A stretch of 64,000 nt of DNA from Sepioteuthis lessoniana (taxonomy: Eukaryota; Mollusca; Cephalopoda; Myopsida; Loliginidae), in assembly GCA_963585895.1 (NCBI GenBank), contig OY757913.1:104973517-105037516 (forward strand). Reading direction: 5' to 3'. A model generated the notes under the pieces. It was given only the letters and a program-made list of their open reading frames with translations, was not told where the DNA came from and searched no databases. Position 1 is the stretch's first letter. Each line of letters opens with the position of its first letter. This document shows positions 53,255 through 63,935 of this stretch, in pieces. The position numbers and the translations under genes are program-made.

Positions 53255-53990
53255 ATATTTGGTCATAATTTGTTTACTTTTTCGGTTTCTACCTTGACTT
53301 TTTCTAGTCTTCGTTCCAGAGAGGTCGTAAAGTAATTTTCTTTTCAATCGTGATTTTTTTATCAAGTGGACATTTGTTTTGCCTTGTGTTAACATTTGTT
53401 TTGTGGTATTGGCGTGTGGTATTTCAGTTTTCATTATTATGTGTTTTCATTCGCTTAGGGGGTTCTTGCTTTTCCGTGTTTTGGTTTGAGCAGTAAGGTC
53501 TTGTTAATATTATTTCCTCTTTGCTCGTTGGTATATTTCTAGTATCTCAAGGTCAGAAAACCAACTTTTCTTTAATACCATTCTAGCTTGCTCACCAAGT
53601 TTCTTGCTTGTTGTATTAAATCTAGCGCATTCTACCCAAAATGATATCATTCTTTTTCTACACCCGCTTTATGTAGGACTGCTCTTAAAATAACTGAAGT
53701 ACATTCTTGTCATCTTCCCTAGTCCATTTCTTCCGATGGTGTCTCCGAGTTGAGTGGTTGCTTTGGTCACTGTTTGTGCAACCGAAATTAAAACAATCAA
53801 CATTCTCAAGATGTAACTGGAACGCCATGTTGGCTATCAAGGAGGCACCTGTCGACCATGAGTTATGTTGTATTATGCTTGGATTTGTCATGGTTTGTAT
53901 ATTTTGGCTAAACCAACAATAGAGGTTTTTAAGATATCTCTTCCTGTGACTTATGTGATCAGATACAATTTCGAAGAACAGGGACACTAA
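53255..53990 (-). pseudogene. LINE-K N-terminal ORF fragment
   Basis: The minus-strand frame 53685-53987 includes CFNFGCTNSDQSNHSTRRHH and KKWTREDDKNVLQLF, a Myb-like W-T-x-x-D start as found in the N-terminal DNA-binding region of R2/NeSL-type LINEs. It continues in broken frames as KRMISFWVECARFNTTSKKL and ARMVLKKSWFSDLEILEIY. The frame 53228-53434 carries a basic K/R-rich segment. Family assignment is from remembered similarity. The RT part is not contiguous here. Confidence 0.65.
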
Positions 53991-53998
53991 AGTGAGTC

Positions 53999-54024
53999 AC
54001 AAAAAAAAAAAAAAAAAAAAAAAA
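53999..54024. repeat. Poly(A) run
   Basis: About 24 uninterrupted A residues on the plus strand (T on the LINE-K coding strand, so not its 3' tail). Confidence 0.95.
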
Positions 54025-54531
54025 CTGAAAATCTTCCTAAAGTTCAACTTAGTTAAAGTTCAACTGTCAACTTTTTGAAAACTTATATCTTTTTTAAATC
54101 TTCATTTGTTATTCAAACTGCTTTACTTATTAAGCCCCTAAGCAATTTTAAAGCATACGGTCTTTTTTTGTCCTCAATATTCAAGTATACCATCCGTATC
54201 TGTTGCTTATTATCGGCTTTTTTTCCAAAGAGTTCTAGTCACGTGACTTGTGATAGGGGAAAGAACTCTTCAATGTCTTTCATCATTTTCTTTTTTTTTT
54301 TTCCAAGCATTTTTCCTTTCTCGTTCTTTTGCTTTACCCTCCCAATAAAATATAAAAATAAATCTAAGATTTAAAAATGAAAACATAAACATCTTACTTC
54401 GATTGAAGCGCAGAAAAAATTAAAAATATTTACTTGCCGACATTTTTCTTTTTTGCATTTCAACTAAGTTGAAGACGATGAATAAACACTGTTTCACTTT
54501 TTTGTTCCTTCCATGTCAACTCGTCTCTCTC
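54025..54531. other. Unassigned, includes a repeat of the 55.06-kb segment
   Basis: CAAAGAGTTCTAGTCACGTG then ACTTGTGATAGGGGAAAG (54225-54262) matches CAAAGAGTTTGCGTCACATG and ACTTGGGAAAGGAACTTT (55067-55105). This is probably LINE-K 3'-UTR sequence on the minus strand. The rest is AT-rich. Confidence 0.5.
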
Positions 54532-55025
54532 TGTTGTATAGCCGTGATACAGCAATACGTATACATATATATGTAGAAACAAAATCAACAATAATGACAA
54601 ACGATCACACTTCTTTAGAAAAAAAAATACCTCTCACACTTTATTCGAAATGGTTGCGAAAGGGTTATGTGTGAGAGGTAAGTTGGAGACTGAACAGATC
54701 TGCAACGTATTGACCCCCAAGTTCCTTTGTCTTTTGCAGCACTTCTTTCTCGTTGTGCTGGGCTGCTCAGTCGGGGATCCTGAGGGCCCATAACCCTCTG
54801 CTGGGTGCTGGTTCTCTCTACCGCATCTTCTCTCCAAATAACTGACTACAAACTAACAACTTCCGTTCGCACCGGATTATATCATTGTTTACGTCCACCT
54901 GCTTCTTGTGGGCGTCACATCTGCACCCAATTCAACCCGTCCACTGTCAAGGTTATACCCTGATATCTTCGACCAGATGTACCTGTTTATTGATTGACGG
55001 CGTGGTCGGAGGTCTATATGTTACA
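54532..55025 (+). mobile_element. LTR-E copy 2, solo-LTR-like
   Basis: Starts TGTTGTATAGCCGTGATACA and ends TATATGTTACA. Flanking TCTC on both sides (54528-54531, 55026-55029) would fit a 4-bp TSD. Similarity to copy 1 includes CTCTCACACTTTATTCG, GAGAGGTAAGTTGGAGACTG and GATCCTGAGGGCCCATAACC. It is about 494 bp. No internal retroelement sequence accompanies it. Orientation is arbitrary. Confidence 0.6.
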
Positions 55026-55059
55026 TCTCGTCCACCCAGTGAATGAAATTTTACAAACT

Positions 55060-55600
55060 TATTTTTCAAAGAGTTTGCGTCACATGACTTGGGAAAGGAA
55101 CTTTCTATGGATACCATTCTTTCTTTTTTCCAAAATTTTTATTATTTTCTTTTTCTTTTGAGAGATTTCACACCAGTGTTAGCTCATGGTTTTTATCTGG
55201 AGTGTGACAGCAAATCTCCTCAAATTTCCTGGACTCTTCTCAGTATTCTGACTGATCTCACCAATGCTGCTGTTTGGATGATCTCCAAAATTTTAATTCC
55301 AAGTCCTCGAGCCCCTGTTCCAAATCTTTGATGACTGTACCGAGTGCACCAGTTGGTATCACAGTCACCTTCATTTTCCATAGATTTTCAGTTCTCTAGC
55401 AAAGTCTAGGTACATATCTCTTTCTTCGCTTTTCTTTGGTTTTACACTGTGGTCGGCCAAAACGGCTAAGTCCACTATTCGGCAAATTCTTATTTTTGCT
55501 GGGTTTTTTTTATCGACTCTCATGAGGTGTGGTTATCTAGCCTAGATAAGGTGATTCGCTTGTATCTTAAAGTCCCAGAAAATTTTGTGGATCTCATTTC
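55060..55600 (-). pseudogene. LINE-K C-terminus and 3' UTR (sense on minus strand)
   Basis: A minus-strand translation from 55600 reads NEIHKIFWDFKIQANHLIYA, a RICRIVDLAVLADHSVKPKK-like block, then YLDFARELK and further decayed C-terminal sequence to about 55200. This is the extreme C-terminus of R2/NeSL-like elements (restriction-like endonuclease region), and it continues exactly where the inverted plus-strand part ends (KWYMHN, 56880). It is the 3' segment of a 5'-inverted insertion. Confidence 0.7.
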
Positions 55601-55619
55601 CTAAGACGGATGATGAAAT

Positions 55620-56895
55620 GTACAAAATATAACATGAAGTCATGAACTTTATCGAAAAGACCATGCAAACCTGGAGAGTGGAGCTGACAGCACGAGGAAG
55701 AGTCTTAACTGCAACAAAGATCCAAAGAGGCATTTTCCAAGGAGATGCATTATCACCCTTACTATTCATAATAACCATGATGCCACTTAACTACATACTC
55801 AGAAAATGCATAGCCGGATACAAACTTAGCAGATCGCAAGAGAAGATCAATCACCTAATGTACATGGATGACAAACTATTTGCAAAAAATGAAAAAGAAC
55901 TGGAAACTCTCATACACGCCGTTAGAATATACTGTTAGGACATAGGAGTGAAATTTGGTATAGAAAAATATGCCATGCTAGTCATGAAAAATGGCAAATG
56001 ACATGAATGACAGAATGGAACTACCAAATCACGACAAAATTAGAACGCTCGGAGAAGAGGAAACCTACAAATACTTGGGTATCTCGGAGGCTGACACCAT
56101 CAAACAAGTGGAAATGAAAGACAAGATTCGAAAAGAATATCTCAGGAGAACAAGAAAACTACTTGAGACAAAGCTCTCCGCCAGAAACCTCATCAAAGGA
56201 ATAAATACTTGGGCTGTGCCCCTCGTTAGATATTTGGGACCCTTTCTCAAGTGGACCAGAGACGAACTTAAACAAATGGACCAAAGAACAAGAAAACTAA
56301 TGACAATGCATAAGGCATTACATCCCAGAGACGACGTTGACAGACTATATGTATCTAGAAAAGAGGGAGGAAGATGACTTGTTAGCATCGAAGACAGCAT
56401 TGACACATCGATACAACGGCTCGACGACTACATAGAAAAACACGAACGAGGACTGATCACAGCCATCAGAATCTATACGCACAACACGATAGACGATAGA
56501 ATGATAACAACTAGGAAACAAAGATGAGGAAAGAACAACTGTATGACCGCTTTAGACGACTAATAAACAACATTTCACACCAGAAAACCTTTATCTGGTA
56601 AAGAATAGGGAACCTTAAGAGAGAAACAGAATCTCTTCTAATAACAGCACAGGACAACGCCATAAGAACCAATCATATCAAAGCGAGAATAGATAAGACG
56701 CAACAAAACAGTAAATGTTGGCTATGCAGTGACATAGATGAAACGACCTATCACATAATAAATGAATGCAGCAAATTAGCATAAAATAAGTATAAGTCGA
56801 GACACAACTGGGTCGGCAAGGTGATCCACTGGGAAATATGCAAAAAATTTTAATTTTACCATACAAACAAATGGTATATGCACAACGCATCAGCT
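55620..56895 (+). pseudogene. LINE-K reverse transcriptase, inverted 5' segment
   Basis: The plus-strand frame 55642-55938 has IQRGIFQGDALSPLLFIITM (RT motif B region) and HLMYMDDKLF (catalytic YMDD). Two stops later, the frame 55991-56377 has DETYKYLG-like and KWTRDELKQMDQRTRKLMTM blocks. The region to 56895 includes a CX2C...HX4C zinc-knuckle (CWLC...H...C) at about 56714-56770 and ends KWYMHN. Several stops and frameshifts. It is antisense to its own 3' part at 55060-55600. Confidence 0.8.
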
Positions 56896-56921
56896 AACCC
56901 TGATGTTAAATACTCTAAAGG

Positions 56922-56925
56922 AGTA

Positions 56926-56962
<37 letters not shown>
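56922..56962. repeat. (AAT)n trinucleotide array
   Basis: AATAAT repeats directly beyond the inverted LINE-K segment. Confidence 0.95.
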
Positions 56963-56965
<3 letters not shown>

Positions 56966-57586
56966 TGAGCTTATATCTATTAAATATTAATTTTCTAAAC
57001 TCAAGAAAGTGCTCAAATACTGGCCAGAAAATCAGGATAGATTTTGAAATAAATTAACGTATCCCTCACACTATCTTGGGACAATATTATTACTATTTTT
57101 GATATTGCATTTTGTTTAGCGGGAAGATTTCCTATTCTTATCCATCTTCTTGCTTTGAAATATAATATTTCCTCAGAGTATTATTTCCCTTACAGTATAA
57201 TGAAAAGTACTGCTTTATTGTGGAAAAATAGTTCATTAATTCTTGTTCCAGCGCTGCAATTTACTGCATTTAGCAGGTCTTGCTTAATATCCTGCACGAA
57301 TTTACTACCAAATTGAGTAGAAGGTATTTTTTTTTTATTTCCACCTCTCTTCTTTCCCATCACTACTTTAAATCCTTCGTTATACAGTCATTTTTATACT
57401 ATGCGAGGAATATTGAGTATTTATGAGTCCTTTGTCGATTATTTTCGTGCGTTTAATCTTAATTTTTTCCAGCTTATAATCATGACACCTTAGAAAGTGA
57501 GAAAACAGCGAATATATATTAGTGAGAGAAAAAAGAAAGTTGTTGAAAAGTTATGCTTCGTCTTTTCTCAAATGTCTTTAAAAGTA

Positions 57587-57587
<1 letters not shown>
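56963..57587. other. No gene recognised
   Basis: AT-rich. No supported feature. Confidence 0.45.

Positions 57588-57652
<65 letters not shown>
57588..57652. repeat. (TA)n(GA)n microsatellite
   Basis: TA repeats pass into GA repeats. Confidence 0.95.
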
Positions 57653-57920
57653 TCAAGTTTTCTATATTTATGAGTAAAGACTGATCATTATTGATGACTA
57701 TATATATGTTTAAATTAGGCATAGGCAAGAAATGATAGACACTAAACGCTTTTAGTAGACGCTATATATATAATTCGTGTAACAAGTTCTAGACATCTGG
57801 ACAGCAAATAAATTGTCTTGGTTTTTCCATTTATTATATAAGTTTTTAGTTATGATCACCATTTCAAAGTTTGAAATTTTAAAAAATGCCCTATCAGTCG
57901 CTGAATTTTTTTTATTACAA

Positions 57921-57922
<2 letters not shown>
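57653..57922. other. Unassigned spacer
   Basis: AT-rich. No feature. Confidence 0.5.
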
Positions 57923-57996
<74 letters not shown>

Positions 57997-57998
57997 GA
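57923..57998. repeat. (TA)n(TG)n microsatellite
   Basis: About 64 bases of TA repeats, then TG repeats. The open frames across it are IYIY artefacts. Confidence 0.95.
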
Positions 57999-58167
57999 GG
58001 TGTTGTGAGTATGGGTGGGTTTTTTTCCAACGGAATTGAATAAAAGACTTTTTTCAGAGTGTAACATGTAGGCACTTAGCTTTGGTCAGCGAAAAATTGC
58101 TCTACCAAACGGTGTTATTGCGTGCTCAGTATAAATTCTAATTTATATGGAAATTAAAACAGGCCCA

Positions 58168-58312
58168 CACTCGGAGCTAATGGTTAGCAAGCTAGACTAG
58201 CAAACCTACACGAGTGAGTTCGAGTCTCATTGGGTGTCCCATTCATATGGCTTTGTGCCACATCTAAGCAAAAAGCTTAGTAAATTACCACACTCGAAGC
58301 TTGGGAAAAAAT
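58168..58312 (+). mobile_element. SINE-D copy
   Basis: AATGGTTAGCAAGCTAGACT, GAGTTCGAGTCTCATTGGGT and GTCCCATTCATATGGCTTTG, with CATCTAAGCAAAAAGCTTAG. Head incomplete at the 5' edge. Confidence 0.75.
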
Positions 58313-58953
58313 ACTGTCAGCTTGAAAGAGTTCATAATTTTCATACTTTTGAAATGGATTTCATTAACATTGTATCATATTTTATCACTTCAAAAAAGTT
58401 TTTATTAATTTTCCTGCGACTGACGATTTGATAGGCAGCCCATTTACAGATATTGTACCAGAATATCAAGAAAATGCATTAAAATATTTAAAGTGCATTT
58501 TTTTAATCGAAAACAGAAAGGTGTTAAAATTGGTACATGTACGAGTGAACGCACCAGTGAATAATTCCCTTTGGCAGGGAAAGACATTCATATTTACTAA
58601 TGTGCATTCATAACATATCCTCCTCCTTCAGGGAGCCTTTCTTTGTAAATTGTAAACGTATTAAAAACAATATATTTCTCCAAGAGGACTCTCATACGCT
58701 TTGAAAATAATTTTGGATAAGTATTTTGCTTCGATTTTCAGTGTTTTCTAAAAATATTATTTACCCACTCCTTTCTTTTTTTTTCAATGAGTATTTTCTT
58801 TACATTACATTATATAACATAAAAAATATTATCTTTTTAAGTTTCGAAGAAAGCATTACCTAAGTTCTATTTTCGTCAGTTAAATGTTTAATTCGGAGCA
58901 ACTCATTCTATTCTCGATTTCAAATAGAAATAGGTTAGGTGAGGTTTCTTCCT
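58313..58953. other. No gene recognised
   Basis: AT-rich. The plus-strand frames 58234-58431 and 58428-58613 have no family signature. Confidence 0.45.
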
Positions 58954-58995
58954 TTTGCTGCAAATCAGCCTCCATGGGGTATTTAATGCCAAAAC
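58954..58995 (-). repeat. SINE-A/Rep-T tail fragment
   Basis: TGCAAATCAGCCTCCATGGG and GTATTTAATGCCAAAACC match the reversed shared tail (ATATCAACCTT...TTTAACGCCAAATCC). Confidence 0.5.
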
Positions 58996-59594
58996 CGTCC
59001 TTTTATAAGGACTTTGATGATACAGGAATTTATTCATTTCTCAATGAACCGAAACACAAAAATAATTTCTAATCGCTAGGATAAAGGATACATTTATCTG
59101 ACTTCTCAAAAACTTTAATTTGATAAAGTCATTTTATTTCAGGGGTCAAACTCGAATCAATACTCATGAGTGGCTCTCAAAAATTCTTGATTAATTCGGA
59201 ATTTCCTTGTAGGCAAAACAATAAGCTTACCCCTGCTAAGCAGGTAGTGGCAGGAAGAAAGACCCCTTTGGAACAATTCAATAAAAATATCACCCTCGAT
59301 TACACACCTGAAGATGAGTAAGCCTCTCCGAAAGGATCATCAGTTAAAGATTTGAAACAACTCCTAAACCGTCTTTTTTTGTACTTTACTCATCTTTCTT
59401 GTACAAATCAGAATCCGATTTACTAATTGACATATCACGTGGTCTTCCTGCAACATCAGAGTACGTCCTGATATTTGTCATGATCCCCTAATACGCGAGA
59501 TTATGGTTTTTTTTGAATTGTGTGAACCAGGTGAAAGACCGTAGTTCACACACACCCAGTTGTTTCAAAAATGCTTTGATCCCCTTCGTCATTC
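58996..59594. other. No gene recognised
   Basis: ACACCTGAAGATGAGTAAGC, with CGAAAGG downstream near 59300-59325, has a loose resemblance to ribozyme-bearing PLE repeats but is not supported. The rest is unassigned. Confidence 0.35.
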
Positions 59595-59840
59595 CTCACA
59601 CCAGGCGAGAAACCTAGCCGCTACGGAGATGTTTACAGTCTGTAGGGACTGCCTCCTGAGGCCCAAAGAGCGTCGGTCTTAGCTTGCGTGACATGAATGC
59701 TGGCTTCCCTCCCGGAATCCATGTCAGATGGCCTCGCCCGACTGCCACCGGAACCAAGACATATCGACCTGATCCGCGTATCAGGTACATGACAGGCCGA
59801 AGTGTGTCCCTGCCTAGTGGGTCAGGGTAACAAGTCAAAA
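59595..59840 (-). repeat. Rep-G, single unit, minus strand
   Basis: The reverse complement carries the same order as other units: GCATTCATGTCACGCAAGCT, GGGCCTCAGGAGGCAGTCCC and a GGCTAGGTTTCTCGCCTGGT segment. GC-richer than its flanks, like the other copies. Confidence 0.7.
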
Positions 59841-60064
59841 GGCAAAGCTCCACATAATAGTACATCTTTATTGTCGGAGGAAGCTTCTTAATAGTGAGGT
59901 GTTAATATGAAAAGAAATATAATTATTTGTTCATATTTAAAAGAAATACAACATTGCAGCTTCATGGTCAATCAAAATAAAAGTTTTTGAGATGTTTCTA
60001 TTGATAGAAACCTTAGGGAAATAAGCGTGCTAGATGCCAAAACTGTTCATTTCTTTCTTGGCAA
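59841..60064. other. Unassigned spacer
   Basis: AT-rich. No feature. Confidence 0.5.
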
Positions 60065-60072
60065 AGACAGCT

Positions 60073-60830
60073 TCAGTAATGGTATATTTTTGAAAACATT
60101 TCTTGTTGATTGGCAATTCTCCTCATCTGTAAGTTCAATATAGTGGCACAAGCAGAATTAAATCCTTTCCAGAAGAAAATAGATAGCCAAACCCGCGGGG
60201 ATTGCAGAATACAATCTTCAGGAACTCTCCAGTTGTAGTCCATATATACGGCTGGGTCGCACATTTTCAAGTCAATTGCCGAAGAAGTACCCGTTGCTGG
60301 ATGTAGATATGTGTTTTCTTTGTTATTGAACAGGCATAATTGACTTTGGTTTATTATTGTTCCAATAATTCTGTCTCTTTTGTTAGTTTTTTTTTTTTTT
60401 TTTGCTACCCCATAACTCATTATGACTGTTGAAGTCTCCCACATTAGCATGAAACACTTTAGTAGTTACTGAACAGAGTCATTTATCTCGGTTTTAGTAT
60501 TGTTTCGCTTGGTGATAAGTATGACGAACAAAAGGTTTTTGTTTATGTAAAGTTGCGGTTATTGCAACCGCTTGCCTTTTTGTTTTTATGGTTATTTCAC
60601 AGTGCGGAATATTTTTATTGATGAGCAATGATGATCCGCCAGTGACTATATTTGATTGTTTATGTGGTTGTATGATGAGTAGTGTTTATCATTAAGTGTA
60701 TCATTTTCTTTTAGGTGAGTTTCTTGCCGGCGAATTATAGCAGGACAGAGGATTTCGAGGAGGAGTGGTACTTCCTTGGGATTAATTTTCGTACCTCTTA
60801 CATTTCATTGTAAAATTTTGTTTGCTATGT
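60073..60830 (-). pseudogene. LINE-J AP-type endonuclease
   Basis: A minus-strand translation starts with an LQWNVRGTKINPKEVPLLLE block near 60800 (catalytic Asn) and PAIIRRQETHLKEND (catalytic Glu of the QETHL motif). After frameshifts it continues with a VGDFNSHNELWGS-like block at about 60400-60440, the GDFNSHN region holding catalytic Asp and Asn. SQLCLFNNKENTYLHPATGT and SSAIDLKMCDPAVYMDYNW follow in the frame 60073-60450. The final SDH block is lost. Decayed, not active. Confidence 0.8.
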
Positions 60831-61139
60831 TTTATTTTTCCTTTCTGGTTTTGGACTGTCGATATTTCTGTCAACTTCCGTTGATTCAGAATATTTTTGT
60901 TTATTTTTTGTTTGATCTATTCTAATCTTTGATTGTGATGTGGTGGTGGTGGCGGCTTTGGATATTGTGTTGTAAGGGTCGTTACATTATTTTTATTGTT
61001 TATTTTTCGCTGAGCAAACGTTTGTCTGGTTTCAGTTGTGCCAGGAATTCGCAGTTCTTTTATTTTTCCATTTTTGTTTGGTCTGGTATTTTAATTGTAT
61101 TTTTTTTTTTTTTGCTTTGATTTGATTTATCTCCGGATA

Positions 61140-62040
61140 CGAGGTGCATACGATAAGTTTCCAGACTTTTTTCGTATGTGCATTTAAAATTGGCATAGAC
61201 TCTTGAAAATTCACTATGTTATTGCTATACATCTTATAAGATGACCGACCAATTTTTATAATTTCAAGTTCAAATGAACAGCGACAGAAGGATTTGGAAT
61301 ACACCCTACTAAAGCCTGATTTTCACAGCTGGTGAATTTCAAACATGCAATCTGGACGTGAGGACACTTTAGAAAAACGATATGCAATAAAATTCTGTTT
61401 TAACTTAGAAAAATGTCAAAGAAACGTATGGAATACTTCAGACTGCTTTTGGAGCATCTTGCATAAATAGAGCATCAGTTTTTGAGTGGCATAAGAGATT
61501 CAAAGAAGGAAGGGAGTCTGTAAGCGATGATGAGAGGTGTGGGAGGAATAAGGAAGTCAATACACCAGAGTTGATTGGCCAAAGCGTTAGGGTTAGGGTT
61601 ACTACGTTGAAGTTTTAAAGGACTTCAGGAAGAGATCCCTAGAGAAGAGGCCAGCACTCTTCAAATTGGGTCAGTGGCATTTCCACCAGGATAATACACC
61701 AGTCCACAACTCCATCCTTGTCACAGACTATTTGACCAAGATGGGCATCAAGACAGCTCCTCACCCTCCCTATATTTGAGACCATGCTCCCTGTGACTTT
61801 TGTTTATTCCCTAAGCTCAGAGGCTGTCGTTATGAGACAATGAAGTAGATGAAAGAGGCTGTGACGATGGTCATTGACACGCTCACACAAGAGGACTTCG
61901 ATGGGGCCTTCCAGAGGTTGTATAACAAGTGCATTGCAGCCGGAGGAGATTACTTCGAAGGAGACTAGACTTTTATGTGTGTACTATCAATAAAAGTGCC
62001 CATACGAAAAAAGTCTGGAAATGTAAATGTTTGTATTTGT
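61140..62040 (+). mobile_element. Mar copy 3: internally deleted mariner in LINE-J
   Basis: TA then CGAGGTGCATACGATAAGTT starts the copy. The reversed terminus (CATACGAAAAAAGTCTGGAA) lies at 62001-62020, with the last bases eroded. In the plus direction: transposase start region (about 61340), HTH blocks [18 protein letters not shown] in shifted frames (61500-61560), and the junction GTTAGGGTTAGGGTTACT (61587-61604). Then GQWHFHQDNTPVHNSILVTD (second catalytic Asp) and PYI-stop-DHAPCDF (third Asp region), and C-terminal FQRLYNKCIAAGGDYFEGD follow. Same deletion as copies 1 and 2. Inserted at TA within LINE-J ORF1. Confidence 0.87.
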
Positions 62041-62990
62041 GACATTCATAATTATTGATTTTATTTAGATTATGAATTTTGACCTATCATTTGGGAGCAG
62101 TTTCAGTTGGTTTTCAACGAGAATCTCATATTAATTTCTTTCTTTAGCAGTTTTTAATATTTTTTAAATTTTTTGGCGAATTGTACCTGACTTTTCTCAT
62201 GTATGTGCCTACAATTCTCCTTGCTTCAGGAAAGATGTTTTGCTTTTGTTTTATGGTTGATATTTTCTTCTCCTTCTTCCATATACTACAGATCCTTCCA
62301 TAGACTGGGTGGTTTCCACTTGCAGATGTTCGTGCACTCATTTGTAGTGTGGTCTGGGTCGTTCTGACCACATCTACAGCATATTGGCCAGCTATGGCAT
62401 GCATCTTCATGATACCCGAATTTTTAGCATTTATAAAGCCGAAGGGGATTTGATATGCATAATTCCACTTTTTATATGGAATATCCGTTTTGATCTCTTT
62501 TAGGGTCTTTATTGTATTGAAAGACATAATTATGTGTTCGTTTGTATGGTATTCCCATTATTTTTTTTTTATTGATACCCTTTTAACGTCTGCTTGTCCC
62601 AGCAACCTCAGTTTTGTTTTCATTTCATCAAATGTGCTGATAGAGAGTTCTTGGCTTCGGACTACGCCCTTTGATGTGTTCATTTCTTTTGTGGAAATTT
62701 TACATTTTTGATAAAGTTTCAGTGTATATTTTCTCTTCCACCTCTACATATATTGTTCCGTTACGCAAGCTTATTTTACTCTTTTGGGTATTATATTATC
62801 TGATATTAATTTTTGAATCAAAAAAGGGGATAGTTTTGTTAAAGGGGTATTATCCTCTGATTCCATGATAACAAATATTGGAAAGTTCTATTGTTTCATA
62901 GTCGGATTCAGAAAGGTTTCTTTTTGTTTTCAGAAAAAGCCATATTTACGGTTTATTATTCATCGGTCCTGTGCTTCACTCACCCACCAC
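62041..62990 (-). pseudogene. LINE-J ORF1 (gag-like) with CCHC knuckles, frameshifted
   Basis: The minus-strand frame 62144-62527 contains YKKWNYAYQIPFGFINAKNS and WKKEKKISTIKQKQNIFPEA, the latter the conserved W-K-x-E-K-E-I block that follows the knuckles. The Cys-rich segment (C-x2-C...H...C repeats) is visible in an adjacent frame across about 62310-62440. Farther 5' (62530-62990) runs the RNA-recognition-like N-terminal region in several frames. Confidence 0.7.
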
Positions 62991-63400
62991 GGAGTCCAAC
63001 TTGTGTTGGGAATAACCCAGGGGAAAAACCCATTTGCCCTTGTGGAAACGAGGATACTATACCAGTATACTCATATTCAGAGCAACATTCTGAATCTCTG
63101 CCTATTTTAGGTTTTAATGCCCTATGATTTAACAGAGTTTAAAATTACTTTGCTCTCAACACTCAAATGACCCTATTACCCCGACTTATAGCACTTGTAG
63201 ATACAGGGTTAGGAATAGTTCCGTATAAGCAGACTGTATTGAAGGAAAGACCCATACATATGGTAAGGCATGTCGGGATCAGCCGATCCGACAGCTCTTC
63301 AGACCAAGTAAGGGCCAAAGTGGTGTATTGTGGGTCATTTACCACTCTGTCCCCGAATCAATGACTACTCAACCACTAATCATTGTGCCTTATGGTTCGC
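62991..63400. other. No gene recognised
   Basis: Moderately GC-richer than its surroundings. The overlapping plus- and minus-strand frames have no signature. Possibly an old repeat. Confidence 0.4.
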
Positions 63401-63476
63401 CAGCAACGGCCAGCCGGTGGCCCAACTGGAAGGATGTAGTCACCGTATTCTACAGCCCCAGCCAACAGGGCAATAT
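63400..63476 (-). repeat. Rep-T 5' end fragment
   Basis: ACCGTATTCTACAGCCCCAG and CCAACAGGGCAA match the reversed first bases of the Rep-T head. Confidence 0.6.
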
Positions 63477-63704
63477 GCTAGGTCAAAAATACCTCACTAT
63501 TTCATATACACAAATATTCGCATTACACATTTCGACAGATATTTCACTTTCTCTCTCAGCCTAAAATGTTCTTAAGGAGTCTCATCATAGCAGCAATTTC
63601 TTGAACAGATCACACTAGTTTCCACAAACCCAGTCAATTATCGTAGACACTTGATAATTAATAGTTAAAGTATTTCCAAAATCTTTCACTTAACACCACA
63701 TTGT
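63477..63704. other. Unassigned spacer
   Basis: No feature recognised. Confidence 0.5.
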
Positions 63705-63935
63705 TGACTGCGGCTGTAGAATAAGCCGGCTGCACAATTGCAGTGAGTCAAGATCCTCACCCCCAATCGAGTGTTCTAGATATGACACGAAACTTTATGG
63801 GATGGTGAGATACTAGTCTCGTCGTTTTAACGAATGTGAAATACTTCCTTTCTTAACATTACTTCCAGATCAACTTTGACTCGGAAAAGTACTACTTGTT
63901 AGGGTCACATCCATGGATCAAATAGAAACGTTCAA
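63705..63935 (+). repeat. Rep-T head, divergent
   Basis: TTGACTGCGGCTGTAGAATA, CCCCCAATCGAGTGTTCTAG, TATGACACGAAACTTTATGG and CACATCCATGGATCAAATAG follow the head order. The array would continue past 63935 to the window edge. Confidence 0.65.

Larger units (their letters stand above)
60065..62990 (-). mobile_element. LINE-J: jockey-like LINE, broken, with mariner insert
   Basis: On the minus strand: ORF1 (gag-like, zinc knuckles) from about 62990 to 62040, continuing after the mariner insert at 61140-62040 to about 60830. An APE-type endonuclease (60830-60070) follows. The RT domain is not present; the copy stops shortly after the endonuclease. Frames are broken repeatedly. Two-ORF order with CCHC knuckles in ORF1 fits the jockey group; the clade is inferred. 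Confidence 0.7.
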
